Notes: generated by a model from the letters alone, not told the origin. 64,000 nt of DNA from CAWBLP01 sp963789495 (GCA_963789495.1 CAWBLP010000018.1:310001-374000), one strand, 5' to 3'; numbered from the stretch's first letter, positions 33,864 through 42,572 are shown. Translations and numbers: made by a program.

Positions 33864-34844
33864 TCAATAGCCGCGGGCGATGTCGAACCGGTTCGGCAGC
33901 GCGTCGCCGGCCTGCCAGGCGCGCAGATTGTCCAGGAAGATGTCCAGGCTGCGCGGATTGTAGGTCGCCGGGTCGTCGGCCGAGGTATGCGGACTGATCA
34001 CCAGATTCGGCGTGGACCACAGCCGGTGGCCGGGCGGGATCGGCTCCGGCACGAACACATCCAGCACCGCGCCGGACAGGTGACCGCTGTCCAGCAGGTC
34101 GCACAGCATATCCTGGTCGGCCAGCTCGCCGCGACCGATATTCACCACGCCGGCGCCCCGCGGCAGCAGTGCCAGGCGGCGGTGATCCATGATGTTGCGG
34201 GTGGACTCGGTCAGCGGACAGGCGAGCACCAGGAAATCGGTGTGCGGCAGCACGCTATCCAGCCGGTCGGCACCGATCACCGCGGCGCAGGCGGGATGCG
34301 GCGCGGGCCGGGCGCGCACGCCGGTGACCTGCATGCCGAACCGGGCGGCATGGGCCGCGGTGGCGCCGCCCAGCGTGCCCAGCCCGATCACGGTCAGACG
34401 CTTGCCGGCCAGCACCGTGCCCCACAGCTTTTCCCATCGCCCGGCGCGCTGATGCGTCACCATTTCCGGCACGCGATTGGCCAGCATCAGCACCGCCATG
34501 ATGGCGAACTCGCCGGATTTCACGTCATGCGTGCCGCGATTGTTGAGTAGCACGGCGCCTGGCGGCAGCCAGTCGAACGGCGCCAGCCGATCCAGGCCTG
34601 CATTGGTCAGGAACAGCAGTTTCAGGCGCGGCGCGGCGCAGGGGAAGTTCGCCTTCACCACGCTGACGTCGCAGACCAACGCCTCCGCCTCCTGCATCGC
34701 GGCGGCGAAATCGGCGGCGTCGCTGCCGAGGCTCACCTGGTGCCCCTGCCCCGCCGCGCCCGCGCGGGCCACGGCTTCCTCCCACATCGGGATGGAAAAC
34801 TCGAACAGCGGATCGTCGACGGGATTCTGGATATGAATGCGCAT
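33864..34844 (-). CDS. D-2-hydroxyacid dehydrogenase (NAD-dependent)
   Basis: 326 residues. The Rossmann domain has LTVIGLGTLGGATAAHAARFG (~150). The catalytic triad region shows Arg in NIGRGELADQ, Glu in the VPEPIP stretch and His in VISPHTSADDP. The sequence resembles phosphoglycerate/glyoxylate-type dehydrogenases. Its start overlaps the divergent RluA-like gene by 8 bp, so one of the two starts is probably internal. Confidence 0.87.
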   Translation of the reverse strand: MRIHIQNPVDDPLFEFSIPMWEEAVARAGAAGQGHQVSLGSDAADFAAAMQEAEALVCDVSVVKANFPCAAPRLKLLFLTNAGLDRLAPFDWLPPGAVLLNNRGTHDVKSGEFAIMAVLMLANRVPEMVTHQRAGRWEKLWGTVLAGKRLTVIGLGTLGGATAAHAARFGMQVTGVRARPAPHPACAAVIGADRLDSVLPHTDFLVLACPLTESTRNIMDHRRLALLPRGAGVVNIGRGELADQDMLCDLLDSGHLSGAVLDVFVPEPIPPGHRLWSTPNLVISPHTSADDPATYNPRSLDIFLDNLRAWQAGDALPNRFDIARGY

Positions 34845-35586
34845 GGCGACCAGATTGCATGATCACCGAACCCTTGTCAGGCGCCCCGTGGCCCAGCCGC
34901 CGCCGATCCTGTTCCGCGATGCGCGGTTCGTCGTGATGGACAAGCCGGCTGGGCTGCCGGTGCATGCCGGACCACGCGGCGGCGCCAGTGTGGAGGATTG
35001 CTTCCCGGCATTGAGCCGCCGCAAGGACGGACCTTGGCTGGCGCATCGGCTGGATGCCGACACCGCCGGCTGCCTGGTGGTGGCGTTGCGGCGGTCCGCC
35101 CTGCTCGCGGCGCAGGCGGCTTTCGCCGAGGGGCGGGCGCGCAAGACCTATTGGGCGGTGGTGCGGGGCGCGCCTGCGCAGGACTCCGGCACGATCGATG
35201 CGCCCTTGCTGCGCCGCAGCGATCCCGGGGGCTGGCGGATGGTGGCCGACCGAGCCGGCCAGAAGGCCATCACCGAGTGGCTCGTGCGAGGCCGCGGCGA
35301 TGGGGTGGCCTGGCTGGAACTGCATCCGCGCACCGGGCGCACTCATCAGATCCGGGTGCACTGCGCCCTGCTCGGCTGTCCCGTGCTGGGCGATCCGGTG
35401 TATGGCGGAGGCGCAGCTCCGCTGCACCTGCTGGCCCGCGCCATCGCGCTGCCGCTGGATCCGCCACTTTCCGCCACAGCGGAGCCACCTCCGGCGATGC
35501 GTGCGGCGCTGCGGGCCTGCGGCTGGACGCCTGCCGACCCGGGGGTGATGCAGCCACTCGATCATCCGCATCGAAAAAATCCATGA
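34837..35586 (+). CDS. RluA-family pseudouridine synthase
   Basis: RNA pseudouridine synthase, up to 249 residues. Catalytic Asp in HRLDADTAGCLVV and the RluA motif LHPRTGRTHQIRVHCALLG are present, then VLGDPVYGG. The ATG at 34837 overlaps the divergent dehydrogenase start. A GTG at 34888 (VAQPPPILFRDARFVVMDKP) begins right at the family's conserved N-terminus and may be the real start. No S4 domain, so probably a short RluA/RluC-like enzyme for rRNA or tRNA. Confidence 0.88.
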   Translation: MRMATRLHDHRTLVRRPVAQPPPILFRDARFVVMDKPAGLPVHAGPRGGASVEDCFPALSRRKDGPWLAHRLDADTAGCLVVALRRSALLAAQAAFAEGRARKTYWAVVRGAPAQDSGTIDAPLLRRSDPGGWRMVADRAGQKAITEWLVRGRGDGVAWLELHPRTGRTHQIRVHCALLGCPVLGDPVYGGGAAPLHLLARAIALPLDPPLSATAEPPPAMRAALRACGWTPADPGVMQPLDHPHRKNP

Positions 35587-35698
35587 CCGTCCAAGCTTCA
35601 ATCGGATCGGCGGATGGTCTAACCTGCGGCCGCTGAGGCAGGGCGGCGTCGGACGACGCGGCCCCGCCTGTGGTGGTCAAATCGAACGGGAGAAAGCC

Positions 35699-36118
35699 AT
35701 GGCGGCGCTCAAGGGCAGCAAGACGGAAGAGAACCTGAAATACGCCTTCGCGGGCGAGTCCCAGGCCAACCGGCGTTACCTCTACTTCGCCCAGAAGGCG
35801 GACGTGGAAGGTTACAATGACGTGGCTGCGGTGTTCCGCTCCACCGCGGAAGGCGAGACCGGCCACGCGCACGGTCATCTGGAATTCCTGGAGGCGGTTG
35901 GCGATCCGGCCACCGGCCTGCCGATCGGCCCCACCAACAGCAACCTCGCGGCTGCGGTGGCGGGCGAGACCCACGAGTACACCGACATGTACCCGGGTAT
36001 GGCGCGCAGCGCGCGTGAGGAAGGCTTCGAGGAGATCGCCGACTGGTTCGAGACGCTGGCGAAGGCCGAACGCTCGCATGCCGGCCGGTTCCAGCGGGCG
36101 CTCGACGAGATCAAGTAG
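35699..36118 (+). CDS. Rubrerythrin (ferritin-like di-iron protein)
   Basis: 139 residues, erythrin four-helix bundle without a rubredoxin tail. Di-iron ligands are visible as Glu in FAGESQANRRYLYFAQKA, EGETGHAHGH, AGETHEYTDM and AKAERSHAGRF. It reduces hydrogen peroxide, protecting anaerobe-type or Fe-S-rich chemistry. A strong cgggagaaa Shine-Dalgarno precedes the ATG. First gene of the rubrerythrin, Fe-S protein, DUF3501 trio; a hairpin separates it from the second gene. Confidence 0.93.
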   Translation: MAALKGSKTEENLKYAFAGESQANRRYLYFAQKADVEGYNDVAAVFRSTAEGETGHAHGHLEFLEAVGDPATGLPIGPTNSNLAAAVAGETHEYTDMYPGMARSAREEGFEEIADWFETLAKAERSHAGRFQRALDEIK

Positions 36119-36146
36119 TCGCTGGTTTCACGCTGATCGACTGTCG

Positions 36147-36176
36147 CGGGAGAGTGTCCGGAAGGGTGCTCTCCCG
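36147..36176 (+). terminator. Intercistronic hairpin after rubrerythrin
   Basis: cgggagag (36147-36154) pairs with ctctcccg (36169-36176) over a 14-base loop, in the 97-bp gap before the Fe-S gene. There is no U-run, so it more likely acts as an mRNA stabiliser or partial attenuator than as a full terminator. Confidence 0.5.
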
Positions 36177-36215
36177 TGCCTGATTACCGGCGCCTGTTTA
36201 TTGAGGATTGCAGAT

Positions 36216-37556
36216 ATGCGGGAAGGCAGCCTGGAGGCGCCGACGCGTCATCCGATTGCCTGGCAGGATGAGGCATTTTACGACCCGGCCGCACTCGACG
36301 CCGAGCTGCGGCGGGTGTTCGACATATGCCATACCTGCAGGCGCTGCTTCAATCTTTGCGATTCGTTCCCTCGCCTGTTCGACCTGATCGACGAGTCGAA
36401 GACCGGCGAGCTCGATTCGGTGGACAGCAAGGATTTCGGCCCGGTCGTCGATGCCTGCACGCTGTGCGACATGTGCTTCATGACGAAGTGCCCGTACGTG
36501 CCGCCGCATGAATTCAACATCGATTTCCCGCATTTGCTGCTGCGCTACAAGGCGGTGGAGGCGAAGCAGGGCAAGCTGGCATTCGCCGACAAGCAGTTGG
36601 CTGAGACGGATCGCAACGGCCGCATGGCGAGTATGACCGCAGGGTTGGCGAACTGGGCAACCGATCGCGGCAACAAAACCACGCGCGGAATGCTGCAATC
36701 GGTGGCCGGACTGCACGTGGACGCCGACCTGCCGAAATATCGCGGCAAGTCCTTGGTCGCGCAGGCCAAGGCGGTGAAGCCCGAGGTCAACCGCGCCGCG
36801 CCGGGATTCGGTCGCAAGGCGGTGCTGTACGCCACCTGCTTCGGCAACTACAACGAGCCGGATGTTGGCCTCGCCACCCGCGCGGTGCTGGCGAAGCTGG
36901 GGGTGGAGACCGAGGTCGCCTATCCGCATTGCTGCGGCATGCCGCTGTTGGAACAGGGCCGCCTTGCAGAAGTTGCCAGTTCCGCACGCCTGGTCGCCGG
37001 CGCGATGCAGGACTGGATAGCCAAAGGCTATGATGTCATCGCGCTGGTGCCGTCCTGCGCGCTGATGCTGAAATTCGAATGGCCGCTGATCCTGCCGGAC
37101 GACGCGCAGATCAAGACGCTGGCCAAGGCTACCTACGACATCAGCGAATACGTGGTGGACATCGCGCGCAAGGAAGGCCTGCCCGACGGCATGAAGCCGG
37201 TCCCCGGCGGCGTGACGCTGCACATGGCGTGTCATGCGCGCGCGCAGAACATGGGGCAGAAAGCCGCGGAGATGCTGCGCCTGCTGCCGGAAGCCGATGT
37301 CGCGGTGGTGGAGCGCTGCTCCGGCCATGGCGGCTCCTGGGGCTTCAAGCAGGAGCATTTCGAGACGGCGTTGAAAGTCGGCCGACCCGCGGCGCGACAG
37401 ATGCGTGATACCGGCAAGGCTTTTGTGACCTCGGAATGTCCGCTGGCGGGGATGCACATCGCCCAGGGCATCGAAAAGCTTGGCGCTGACGCGCCGCGTC
37501 CCCAGTTGATCACCCATCCAATCCAATTGTTCGCGCGGGCCTACGGCCTGGCGTGA
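36216..37556 (+). CDS. Fe-S oxidoreductase with two CCG domains (GlpC/HdrD-like)
   Basis: 446 residues. Two 4Fe-4S motifs lie near the N-terminus (CHTCRRCFNLC and CTLCDMCFMTKCP). The CCG half-domains carry YPHCCGMPLLEQG and, in the second, ERCSGHGGSWGFKQEHFE, where the paired Cys is reduced to Cys-Ser-Gly. It resembles GlpC and heterodisulfide-reductase subunit D. It is likely an electron carrier for the neighbouring rubrerythrin. The ATG at 36216 is chosen because upstream codons in the frame lie inside rubrerythrin. It is followed by DUF3501 12 bp downstream. Confidence 0.88.
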   Translation: MREGSLEAPTRHPIAWQDEAFYDPAALDAELRRVFDICHTCRRCFNLCDSFPRLFDLIDESKTGELDSVDSKDFGPVVDACTLCDMCFMTKCPYVPPHEFNIDFPHLLLRYKAVEAKQGKLAFADKQLAETDRNGRMASMTAGLANWATDRGNKTTRGMLQSVAGLHVDADLPKYRGKSLVAQAKAVKPEVNRAAPGFGRKAVLYATCFGNYNEPDVGLATRAVLAKLGVETEVAYPHCCGMPLLEQGRLAEVASSARLVAGAMQDWIAKGYDVIALVPSCALMLKFEWPLILPDDAQIKTLAKATYDISEYVVDIARKEGLPDGMKPVPGGVTLHMACHARAQNMGQKAAEMLRLLPEADVAVVERCSGHGGSWGFKQEHFETALKVGRPAARQMRDTGKAFVTSECPLAGMHIAQGIEKLGADAPRPQLITHPIQLFARAYGLA

Positions 37557-37568
37557 CGGGAGAGCGTG

Positions 37569-38156
37569 ATGGCAAAGCATGAGATCCTGGCTGCCGACAT
37601 CATGCCGGCGGCCGAATACGCCAAGCAGCGCACGGAATTGCGCCGCAAGATCGGCGCGACGAAGCGCAACCGCCGGCTCGAGGTCGGTCCCTACGCCACG
37701 TTCTATTTCGAGAGCTACGATACGATGTGGCTGCAGATCCAGGAAATGCTGCACATCGAAAAAGGTGGCGAGGCACAGCTTCCCGACGAGCTTGCGGCGT
37801 ACAACCCGCTGGTTCCGAACGGACACGAGCTGGTCGCGACGTTCATGATCGAGATCGATGACCCCGACCGCCGGCAGCGCGTCCTGGCGCGGCTTGGCGG
37901 CATCGAGGAGACCGCCTTCCTGCGCGTCGCCGGCGAGACGATCAAGGCGGTGGCGGAGGCGGACCAGGATCGCACCACTGCCGAAGGCAAGGCGTCGTCG
38001 GTGCAATTCGTGCATTTTCCGTTCACGCCGGCGCAGATCGCCGCGTTCAGCAAGCCGCAAAGCGAGGTCGTGCTGGGATTTTCGCATCCCAACTACGGTC
38101 ACATGGCGGTCATGCCGGAACCGGTGCGGGCCGAACTGGCACGGGATTTCGGGTAG
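37569..38156 (+). CDS. DUF3501 family protein
   Basis: 195 residues. It starts MAKHEILAADIMPAAEYAKQR at the ATG 37569 (a GTG directly precedes it). A characteristic stretch is ATFYFESYDTMWLQIQEMLHIEKGGE, and it ends GFSHPNYGHMAVMPEPVRAEL. The family has no known biochemical role but regularly follows rubrerythrin and an Fe-S oxidoreductase, as here. No metal motif or membrane segment is obvious. Gene neighbourhood suggests a part in peroxide or redox protection. Confidence 0.88.
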   Translation: MAKHEILAADIMPAAEYAKQRTELRRKIGATKRNRRLEVGPYATFYFESYDTMWLQIQEMLHIEKGGEAQLPDELAAYNPLVPNGHELVATFMIEIDDPDRRQRVLARLGGIEETAFLRVAGETIKAVAEADQDRTTAEGKASSVQFVHFPFTPAQIAAFSKPQSEVVLGFSHPNYGHMAVMPEPVRAELARDFG

Positions 38157-38227
38157 CAGCCACCGCGCGCTCCGCGAGGATTACCGCGCCGGACGCAACA
38201 GCCTGCCGCATGCGGTGCGCTGCGGAC

Positions 38228-38707
38228 CTAGCCGAACGGCGGCGCGCCCTCGCCGACAAGCAGCGCCTGTGCTGCCGGCGTGAGACCTCCGGCGCCGAAC
38301 GGATTGACGATGCGAACGCCAAACAGCGCCGTGCCGTCCGTAAGATCTTCGGTCAGGATGGCGGAACATCCCGCTTCGGCCGCGGTGAACACGAGCAACG
38401 CATCCCAGTATGACGCGTGACCGGAGGCGGCGGATGCCAGCGCGTTGCGTACCGCTGCGGCGGACGCAGGCACGGTGCGGAACAGCGTGAGCATAGCGTC
38501 AGCCAGCCCCGCGGCAGCGGAAGGCGGCATCATGCCCTTGCGGGTCACGACCGCGTAGAATTCCGAGACCGCCTGCAACATCAGACTGCAAGGCGCACGC
38601 GCAACCTGCTGCATGACTTCCTTGGCCATCTCGTGCCGATCACCTGCCTTGCGGTCAACGCTGTAGACGAGAATATTCGTGTCCAGCGTGAACGGCTCAC
38701 CGCTCAT
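38228..38707 (-). CDS. vapC: PIN-domain ribonuclease toxin (VapC-like)
   Basis: 159 residues. PIN acidic residues D9 (LDTNILVY), E49 (AVSEFYAV), D102 (SYWDALLV) and D121 (ILTEDL) are all present, so the nuclease should be active. The start overlaps the antitoxin end by 11 bp, giving coupled translation with the antitoxin first. It would cleave RNA, usually tRNA or mRNA, when released from the antitoxin. The pairing with a Phd/YefM-type antitoxin is one of the common mixed VapBC arrangements. Confidence 0.9.
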   Translation of the reverse strand: MSGEPFTLDTNILVYSVDRKAGDRHEMAKEVMQQVARAPCSLMLQAVSEFYAVVTRKGMMPPSAAAGLADAMLTLFRTVPASAAAVRNALASAASGHASYWDALLVFTAAEAGCSAILTEDLTDGTALFGVRIVNPFGAGGLTPAAQALLVGEGAPPFG

Positions 38708-38945
38708 GCAGCGCGTCGCGATCCAGTGGCCCCGCGCCGATATCCCAGCCCTCCTCCATGGCGGCTTTCATACGTTCCCACGCAGCTTGCTGTTCCGGAG
38801 TCAGGACACGGGCCTGGTTGACCGGCGACAGGCGGGCAACGGGCGTGCCGTTGCGCGTGATCACGATGTCCTCACCGGCTTCAACCTCACGGATGCAGCG
38901 GGCAAAGGTCTGGTTGGCTTCACGCAGCGTCAGGGTCTTGGTCAT
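38697..38945 (-). CDS. Phd/YefM-type antitoxin
   Basis: 82 residues from the ATG at 38945 (MTKTLTLREANQTFARCIRE). The N-terminal Phd fold has VEAGEDIVITRNGTPVARLSP, the DNA-binding and dimer part. The C-terminal, likely unfolded part (ERMKAAMEEGWDIGAG) binds and blocks the PIN toxin. A 9-bp perfect inverted repeat lies 10 bp upstream of the ATG, the expected self-regulation operator. First gene of the pair. Confidence 0.9.
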   Translation of the reverse strand: MTKTLTLREANQTFARCIREVEAGEDIVITRNGTPVARLSPVNQARVLTPEQQAAWERMKAAMEEGWDIGAGPLDRDALHER

Positions 38946-38954
38946 GGCCCAGGT

Positions 38955-38977
38955 ATGTAGCACGTAGAGTGCTACAT
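38955..38977. promoter_or_regulatory. Inverted-repeat operator of the toxin-antitoxin operon
   Basis: atgtagcac (38955-38963), 5-bp spacer gtaga, then gtgctacat (38969-38977), a perfect 9-bp inverted repeat just upstream of the antitoxin ATG at 38945. Its placement over the likely promoter fits autorepression by the antitoxin-toxin complex. Confidence 0.75.
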
Positions 38978-39028
38978 TGCAAGCCGAGAACGCGGGACGT
39001 CAGGGTGCGGACCACGCCGGCACGCGGG

Positions 39029-39101
39029 CCGGGCGAAGGCCCAAGATTAGCGGCGCCAGCGTGCGAGGACAGACCGGCCTAGGTTCCCGGGCCTTCGCCG
39101 G
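39029..39101. repeat. REP-like inverted repeat
   Basis: ccgggcgaaggccc at 39029-39042 faces gggccttcgccgg at 39089-39101 over a ~46-bp loop. It is in the 38978-39201 gap between the toxin-antitoxin operator and the enolase-superfamily gene. The motif resembles common alphaproteobacterial REP sequences. No gene seen in this gap. Confidence 0.6.
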
Positions 39102-39201
39102 GATGATGGACGGGCGTCGGCATTCCGGTGGTTGGCAAACCTCCACTGCATCACCGCCGCGTTCGGCGATGATAGTCCCGATGAGATGATAGCCCTGCGC
39201 T

Positions 39202-40338
39202 TCACCCCCGGCCAAACCGCCGCACCGCATCCTGGTCCAGCGTCACGCCCAACCCGGGACCGGTCGGCACATCCAGATAGCCGTTGGCAAAGCGGATCGG
39301 CGTCGTGAACAGCGTGTTCTGCAGCTCATTTTGTCCGACGTCGTATTCCAGCAGCGGCGGGAACGGCACGTGGTCCGCGTGCGGATAGGACGGCAGTGCA
39401 GCCAGGAAATGCAGCGCCGCGGCCAGCCCGATCCCCGCCCCCCAGACATGCGGGGAAATCCGCAAATGCTCCGCCGCGCAGAGCACGCCGATCGTGCGTG
39501 CCACCTCGAACCCGCCGCACAGCGTCAGGTCGGGCTGCACCACCGACACCAGCCGGCCGTCGATCAGGCGACGAAAGTCGAACACGGTGTACAGCGCCTC
39601 GCCGGCGGCCAAGCGCACCGGCGCGCGGGCCGCAAGACTCCGATAGCCGGCCCAGTCCTGCGGCGCGAGCGGCTCCTCGTACCAGTGGATGTCGCTATCG
39701 GCGGTGCGGTGCATGCTCTCCAGCACGCCGTCCTCGGTGTAGTTGCCGTTGGTGTCGACGGTCAGCAGCGGTGCGTCGCCGATGATGCGGCGGGCCAGCG
39801 CGCAGCGGGCGGCATCTTCCACGGGATGGCGGCCGATCTTGATCTTGAACGCGGTGAAGCCGCGCGCCGCGTTGGTCTCCACCTGTCGCGCCAGCGCGGC
39901 GTCCTGGTCGGCGGCGGCGGTGAAGTAGCCGCCTGATGCATAGGCCGGGATGCGCTCGCGCAGCCGCCCGCCGATCAGTTCCGCCACCGACAGGTTCAGC
40001 AGCTTGCCCATCGCGTCATGTGCGGCGATGTCGATGCCGCCCAGCAGCGCGGTCATCTGGTTCTGGATGCCGGCGTGGTAGAAGCGAGCCAGCGCCATCT
40101 GCGCCGCGCCGCGCTGGGCGAACACGCTGCGGCCGAGATAGAGTGGCTTGACCATTTCCAGATAGGCGCGGGCCACGGCGGGCGGCCCCCAGACCTCGCC
40201 GATGCCCTGCACCCCGTCCTCGGTATCCAGCAGCACCAGCCCGGCGCCGCGGGACTGCACCAGGCCGCGGGCGGAGCCGTATGGCTCGGGCGGGGTGAAT
40301 TGCAGCGGGAACACGCTGATGTCGCGGATGCGGGACAT
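39202..40338 (-). CDS. Mandelate racemase/muconate lactonizing enzyme family protein
   Basis: 378 residues, enolase superfamily. Catalytic Lys pair in FTAFKIKIGRHP. Metal ligands Asp in LLTVDTNGNYTE, Glu in HWYEEPLAPQDW and Glu in AAGEALYTVFD. His in RISPHVWGAG. The KxK arrangement is that of the mandelate racemase/galactonate dehydratase branch. It lies 3 bp after the aldo/keto reductase gene, so the two form an operon and may act on the same sugar acid or hydroxy acid. Confidence 0.88.
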   Translation of the reverse strand: MSRIRDISVFPLQFTPPEPYGSARGLVQSRGAGLVLLDTEDGVQGIGEVWGPPAVARAYLEMVKPLYLGRSVFAQRGAAQMALARFYHAGIQNQMTALLGGIDIAAHDAMGKLLNLSVAELIGGRLRERIPAYASGGYFTAAADQDAALARQVETNAARGFTAFKIKIGRHPVEDAARCALARRIIGDAPLLTVDTNGNYTEDGVLESMHRTADSDIHWYEEPLAPQDWAGYRSLAARAPVRLAAGEALYTVFDFRRLIDGRLVSVVQPDLTLCGGFEVARTIGVLCAAEHLRISPHVWGAGIGLAAALHFLAALPSYPHADHVPFPPLLEYDVGQNELQNTLFTTPIRFANGYLDVPTGPGLGVTLDQDAVRRFGRG

Positions 40339-40341
40339 GGT

Positions 40342-41308
40342 TCAGCCTCGCGCGCGGCTGGGCGGCGCTACCAGGCCGACGCCGCGCAGATGGGCGAATA
40401 ATTCGTTGAGCCTGCTGCTGTCCGCTACGGGCAGCGGCGGTTTCAGGATGGACTCGATGTTGCTGCGCAGATGGCCGGCGTCGCCGGTGCCGAACAGCAC
40501 CACGTCCACGCCGGGCTCGTGCCGCGCATAGCGGTAGGCGGCGTCGGTCAGGCTGGTGGCGCCGCCGTGATGCAGCAGGAAGCCGAGCGGATCGTCGGTT
40601 TCGCCCAGCCATGCGGGCACCTGGCCGGATGCGACGAGCTGGCGCATTTCGACGGCGAGCTGCGCGGGACGCGCGAAGATGCCGCGCACCACGAACATCA
40701 GCAGCGTGCCGATGCGGTTCCGTTGCGTGTGGGGAAACACTCGCGTCCGCGCCGGCTGGTGCATCATGTGGAACGCCACCATCGCGGTGTCCCACACGTC
40801 GTCCTGGGTGGCGCGGAACAGCATGTCCTGCTCGACGTCGTTCGGCGCGGTCTCGGTGATGCCGAGGAAGCGGAACTTGCCGGCGTCGCGTGCCCGCTGC
40901 AGCGCGGGGGCGACTTCGTTGCGGACATGGTCGTACCTGTGCCGGTGGCACGGCGTGGAGCTGGAACACGTCCACGCTGTCCAGGCCGAGCCGGCTGAGC
41001 GAGGCGTCGAGGCTGGCCAACACCTTGGCAGCGCTGAATTGCGCGTCGCCGGCGGGCTTCGAGGCTTTGGTGCAGACCACGACCGAGTCGCGCGGGACGC
41101 CGCGGAGCGCCTTGCCGACCACCTCCTCGGTGCCGTAGACGGCGGCGGTGTCCAGCAGGTTCACCCCGAGATCGAGGGCCTGGCGAATGAGCGAGACGGC
41201 GTGGTCCTCGGATTGGCCGGTGCCGAGACCGAGCTTGCTGAAACCGCCGCAACCCAGGCCGGCGACACTGACCCGAAGCCCGGTGCGCCCGAGCGTGGTG
41301 TAGTCCAT
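40342..41308 (-). pseudogene. Aldo/keto reductase, one-base frameshift
   Basis: The first frame (41308 to ~40939) gives MDYTTLGRTGLRVSVAGLGC, the catalytic Asp/Tyr part NLLDTAAVYGTEEVVGKAL and SVDVFQLHAVPPAQ. Then it continues only in the next frame as YDHVRNEVAPALQRARDAGK, FLGITETAPND and down to PPSRARG at 40342. Removing one G of the pair at 40938-40937 restores a ~321-residue NADPH-dependent reductase of the L-galactose dehydrogenase type. It precedes the enolase-superfamily gene by 3 bp. Pseudogene or sequence error. Confidence 0.87.
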
Positions 41309-41454
41309 GGCCCTCTCCCCTGATCCGTTGTTGCACAGGCTAGCCAGGATTTCGCGGCCTGTCCCGTGGGTCCCGCCGCTGCGGCGGGGGCGGCAAGTAT
41401 CGGGGCTTTGCCCCGAACCCCACCAGGAGGCTTTGCCCCCTTGTATCTCTCCCG

Positions 41455-41622
41455 CGCTCCCGTCCCGTGGTAGAATTGCGGTGTCGGGTGCGGATGGAAC
41501 CCCGTTGCCTCCTGGGGCGAGCGAGCCCGTGGTCCAGCGCGGGGTGCCATCCGCGACGTCATCCCTGAGCCCGAACAGTCGCCCGGGCCGCTCGTCGAGC
41601 CCGCATCAGCAAGGACGGGATC
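41455..41622 (+). ncRNA. Predicted IS110 bridge RNA (target and donor loops readable)
   Basis: Stem cggatgg (41491-41497) with ccatccg (41547-41553), then accccg (41499-41504) with cggggt (41540-41545), closes a loop. The loop holds TTGCCTCCT (41505-41513), small hairpin gggcgagcgagccc, and GGTCCAG (41531-41537). TTGCCTCCT matches the left half of the target (TTGCCCCCT here, TCGCCTCCT in the empty repeat; differences are G-U tolerant). GGTCCAG is the exact complement of the right half CTGGACC. A second stem, atccc (41561-41565) with gggat (41617-41621), closes a loop with ACAGTCGC (41575-41582), equal to the element's right end, and GCAAG (41609-41613), complementary to CTTG of its left end. 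The 5' end is approximate. Confidence 0.75.
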
Positions 41623-41624
41623 CC

Positions 41625-42572
41625 ATGGATGCGACACACTCCGCTGCGTGCTTCGTCGGCATCGATGTCGGCAAGGCGCATATCGACGTTTTCGTTCACC
41701 CGTCCGGCGCAGCGTTTCGCCTGAACCGCGATGCGGCGGGCCTCGACGATCTGCTGGTGCGGCTGCGACCGTGCGCGCCGACCTTGATCGTGCTGGAAGC
41801 GACCGGCGGCTTCGAGCGGGTCGTGACGGCGGCGCTGTGGGGTGCCGGCCTGCCGGTGGCGGTGGTCAACCCGCGGCAGATCCGCGATTTCGCCCGCGCG
41901 AGCGGTTGTCTGGCCAAGACCGATCGGTTGGATCCGCGGGTCATTGCCGGTTTCGCTGCGGCGATCCGACCGGAACAACGGCCGCAACCGGACGCGGCGG
42001 CGTGTGAGCTGGCGGACCTGGTCGCGCGCCGGCGTCAACTGGTGGAGATGATCAGCACCGAGACGATGCGCTCGCAGCAGGCAAGGCTTGCGGCGGTCCG
42101 CCGCCAGTTGGCGGCGCATCTGGCGTGGCTGAACAAGGCGTTGAGCCAGCTCGACGCCGATCTGGACGCCGCGGTGCGGGCGAGCCCGGCGTGGTGCGAG
42201 CGGGCGGCGCTGCTGCTGTCGGTGCCCGGTGTCGGCGCTGCCACCACCCGGACGCTGCTGGCGGATTTGCCTGAACTGGGCAGCCTCGACCGGCGTCGCA
42301 TCGCCGCGCTGGTGGGTGTCGCTCCGGTTGCGCATGACAGTGGTCAGCACCATGGCACGCGGCATATCCGCGGCGGGCGCGGCGCGGTGCGAGCGGCGCT
42401 CTACATGGCCGCCTGGATCGGCAGCCGATGGAACCCGGTGCTGAAGGAGACGTACCAGCGCCTTCGGGCGGCCGGCAAGCCGCGCAAGGTGGCTCTGGTT
42501 GCGTGCATGCGACGCTTGCTGACGATCCTCAACGCGATGGTGCGGAACAACACGCCATGGCGCGCCGCGTGA
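41625..42572 (+). CDS. IS110-family DEDD transposase (bridge-RNA recombinase), copy 2
   Basis: 315 residues, same protein as copy 1: D14, E59, D100, D103 in the RuvC-like domain and S239 in the Transposase_20 domain. The ATG at 41625 follows the predicted bridge RNA after 2 bases. Both copies are intact, so the element is probably recent and active in this genome. The identity of the two copies makes homologous inversion of the DNA between them possible. Confidence 0.93.
   Translation: MDATHSAACFVGIDVGKAHIDVFVHPSGAAFRLNRDAAGLDDLLVRLRPCAPTLIVLEATGGFERVVTAALWGAGLPVAVVNPRQIRDFARASGCLAKTDRLDPRVIAGFAAAIRPEQRPQPDAAACELADLVARRRQLVEMISTETMRSQQARLAAVRRQLAAHLAWLNKALSQLDADLDAAVRASPAWCERAALLLSVPGVGAATTRTLLADLPELGSLDRRRIAALVGVAPVAHDSGQHHGTRHIRGGRGAVRAALYMAAWIGSRWNPVLKETYQRLRAAGKPRKVALVACMRRLLTILNAMVRNNTPWRAA

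Noticed and set aside
36198..38102. 634-codon minus-strand frame opposite the Fe-S and DUF3501 genes
   Set aside because: His/Arg/Leu-rich shadow; the plus strand encodes Cys motifs and a coherent operon.
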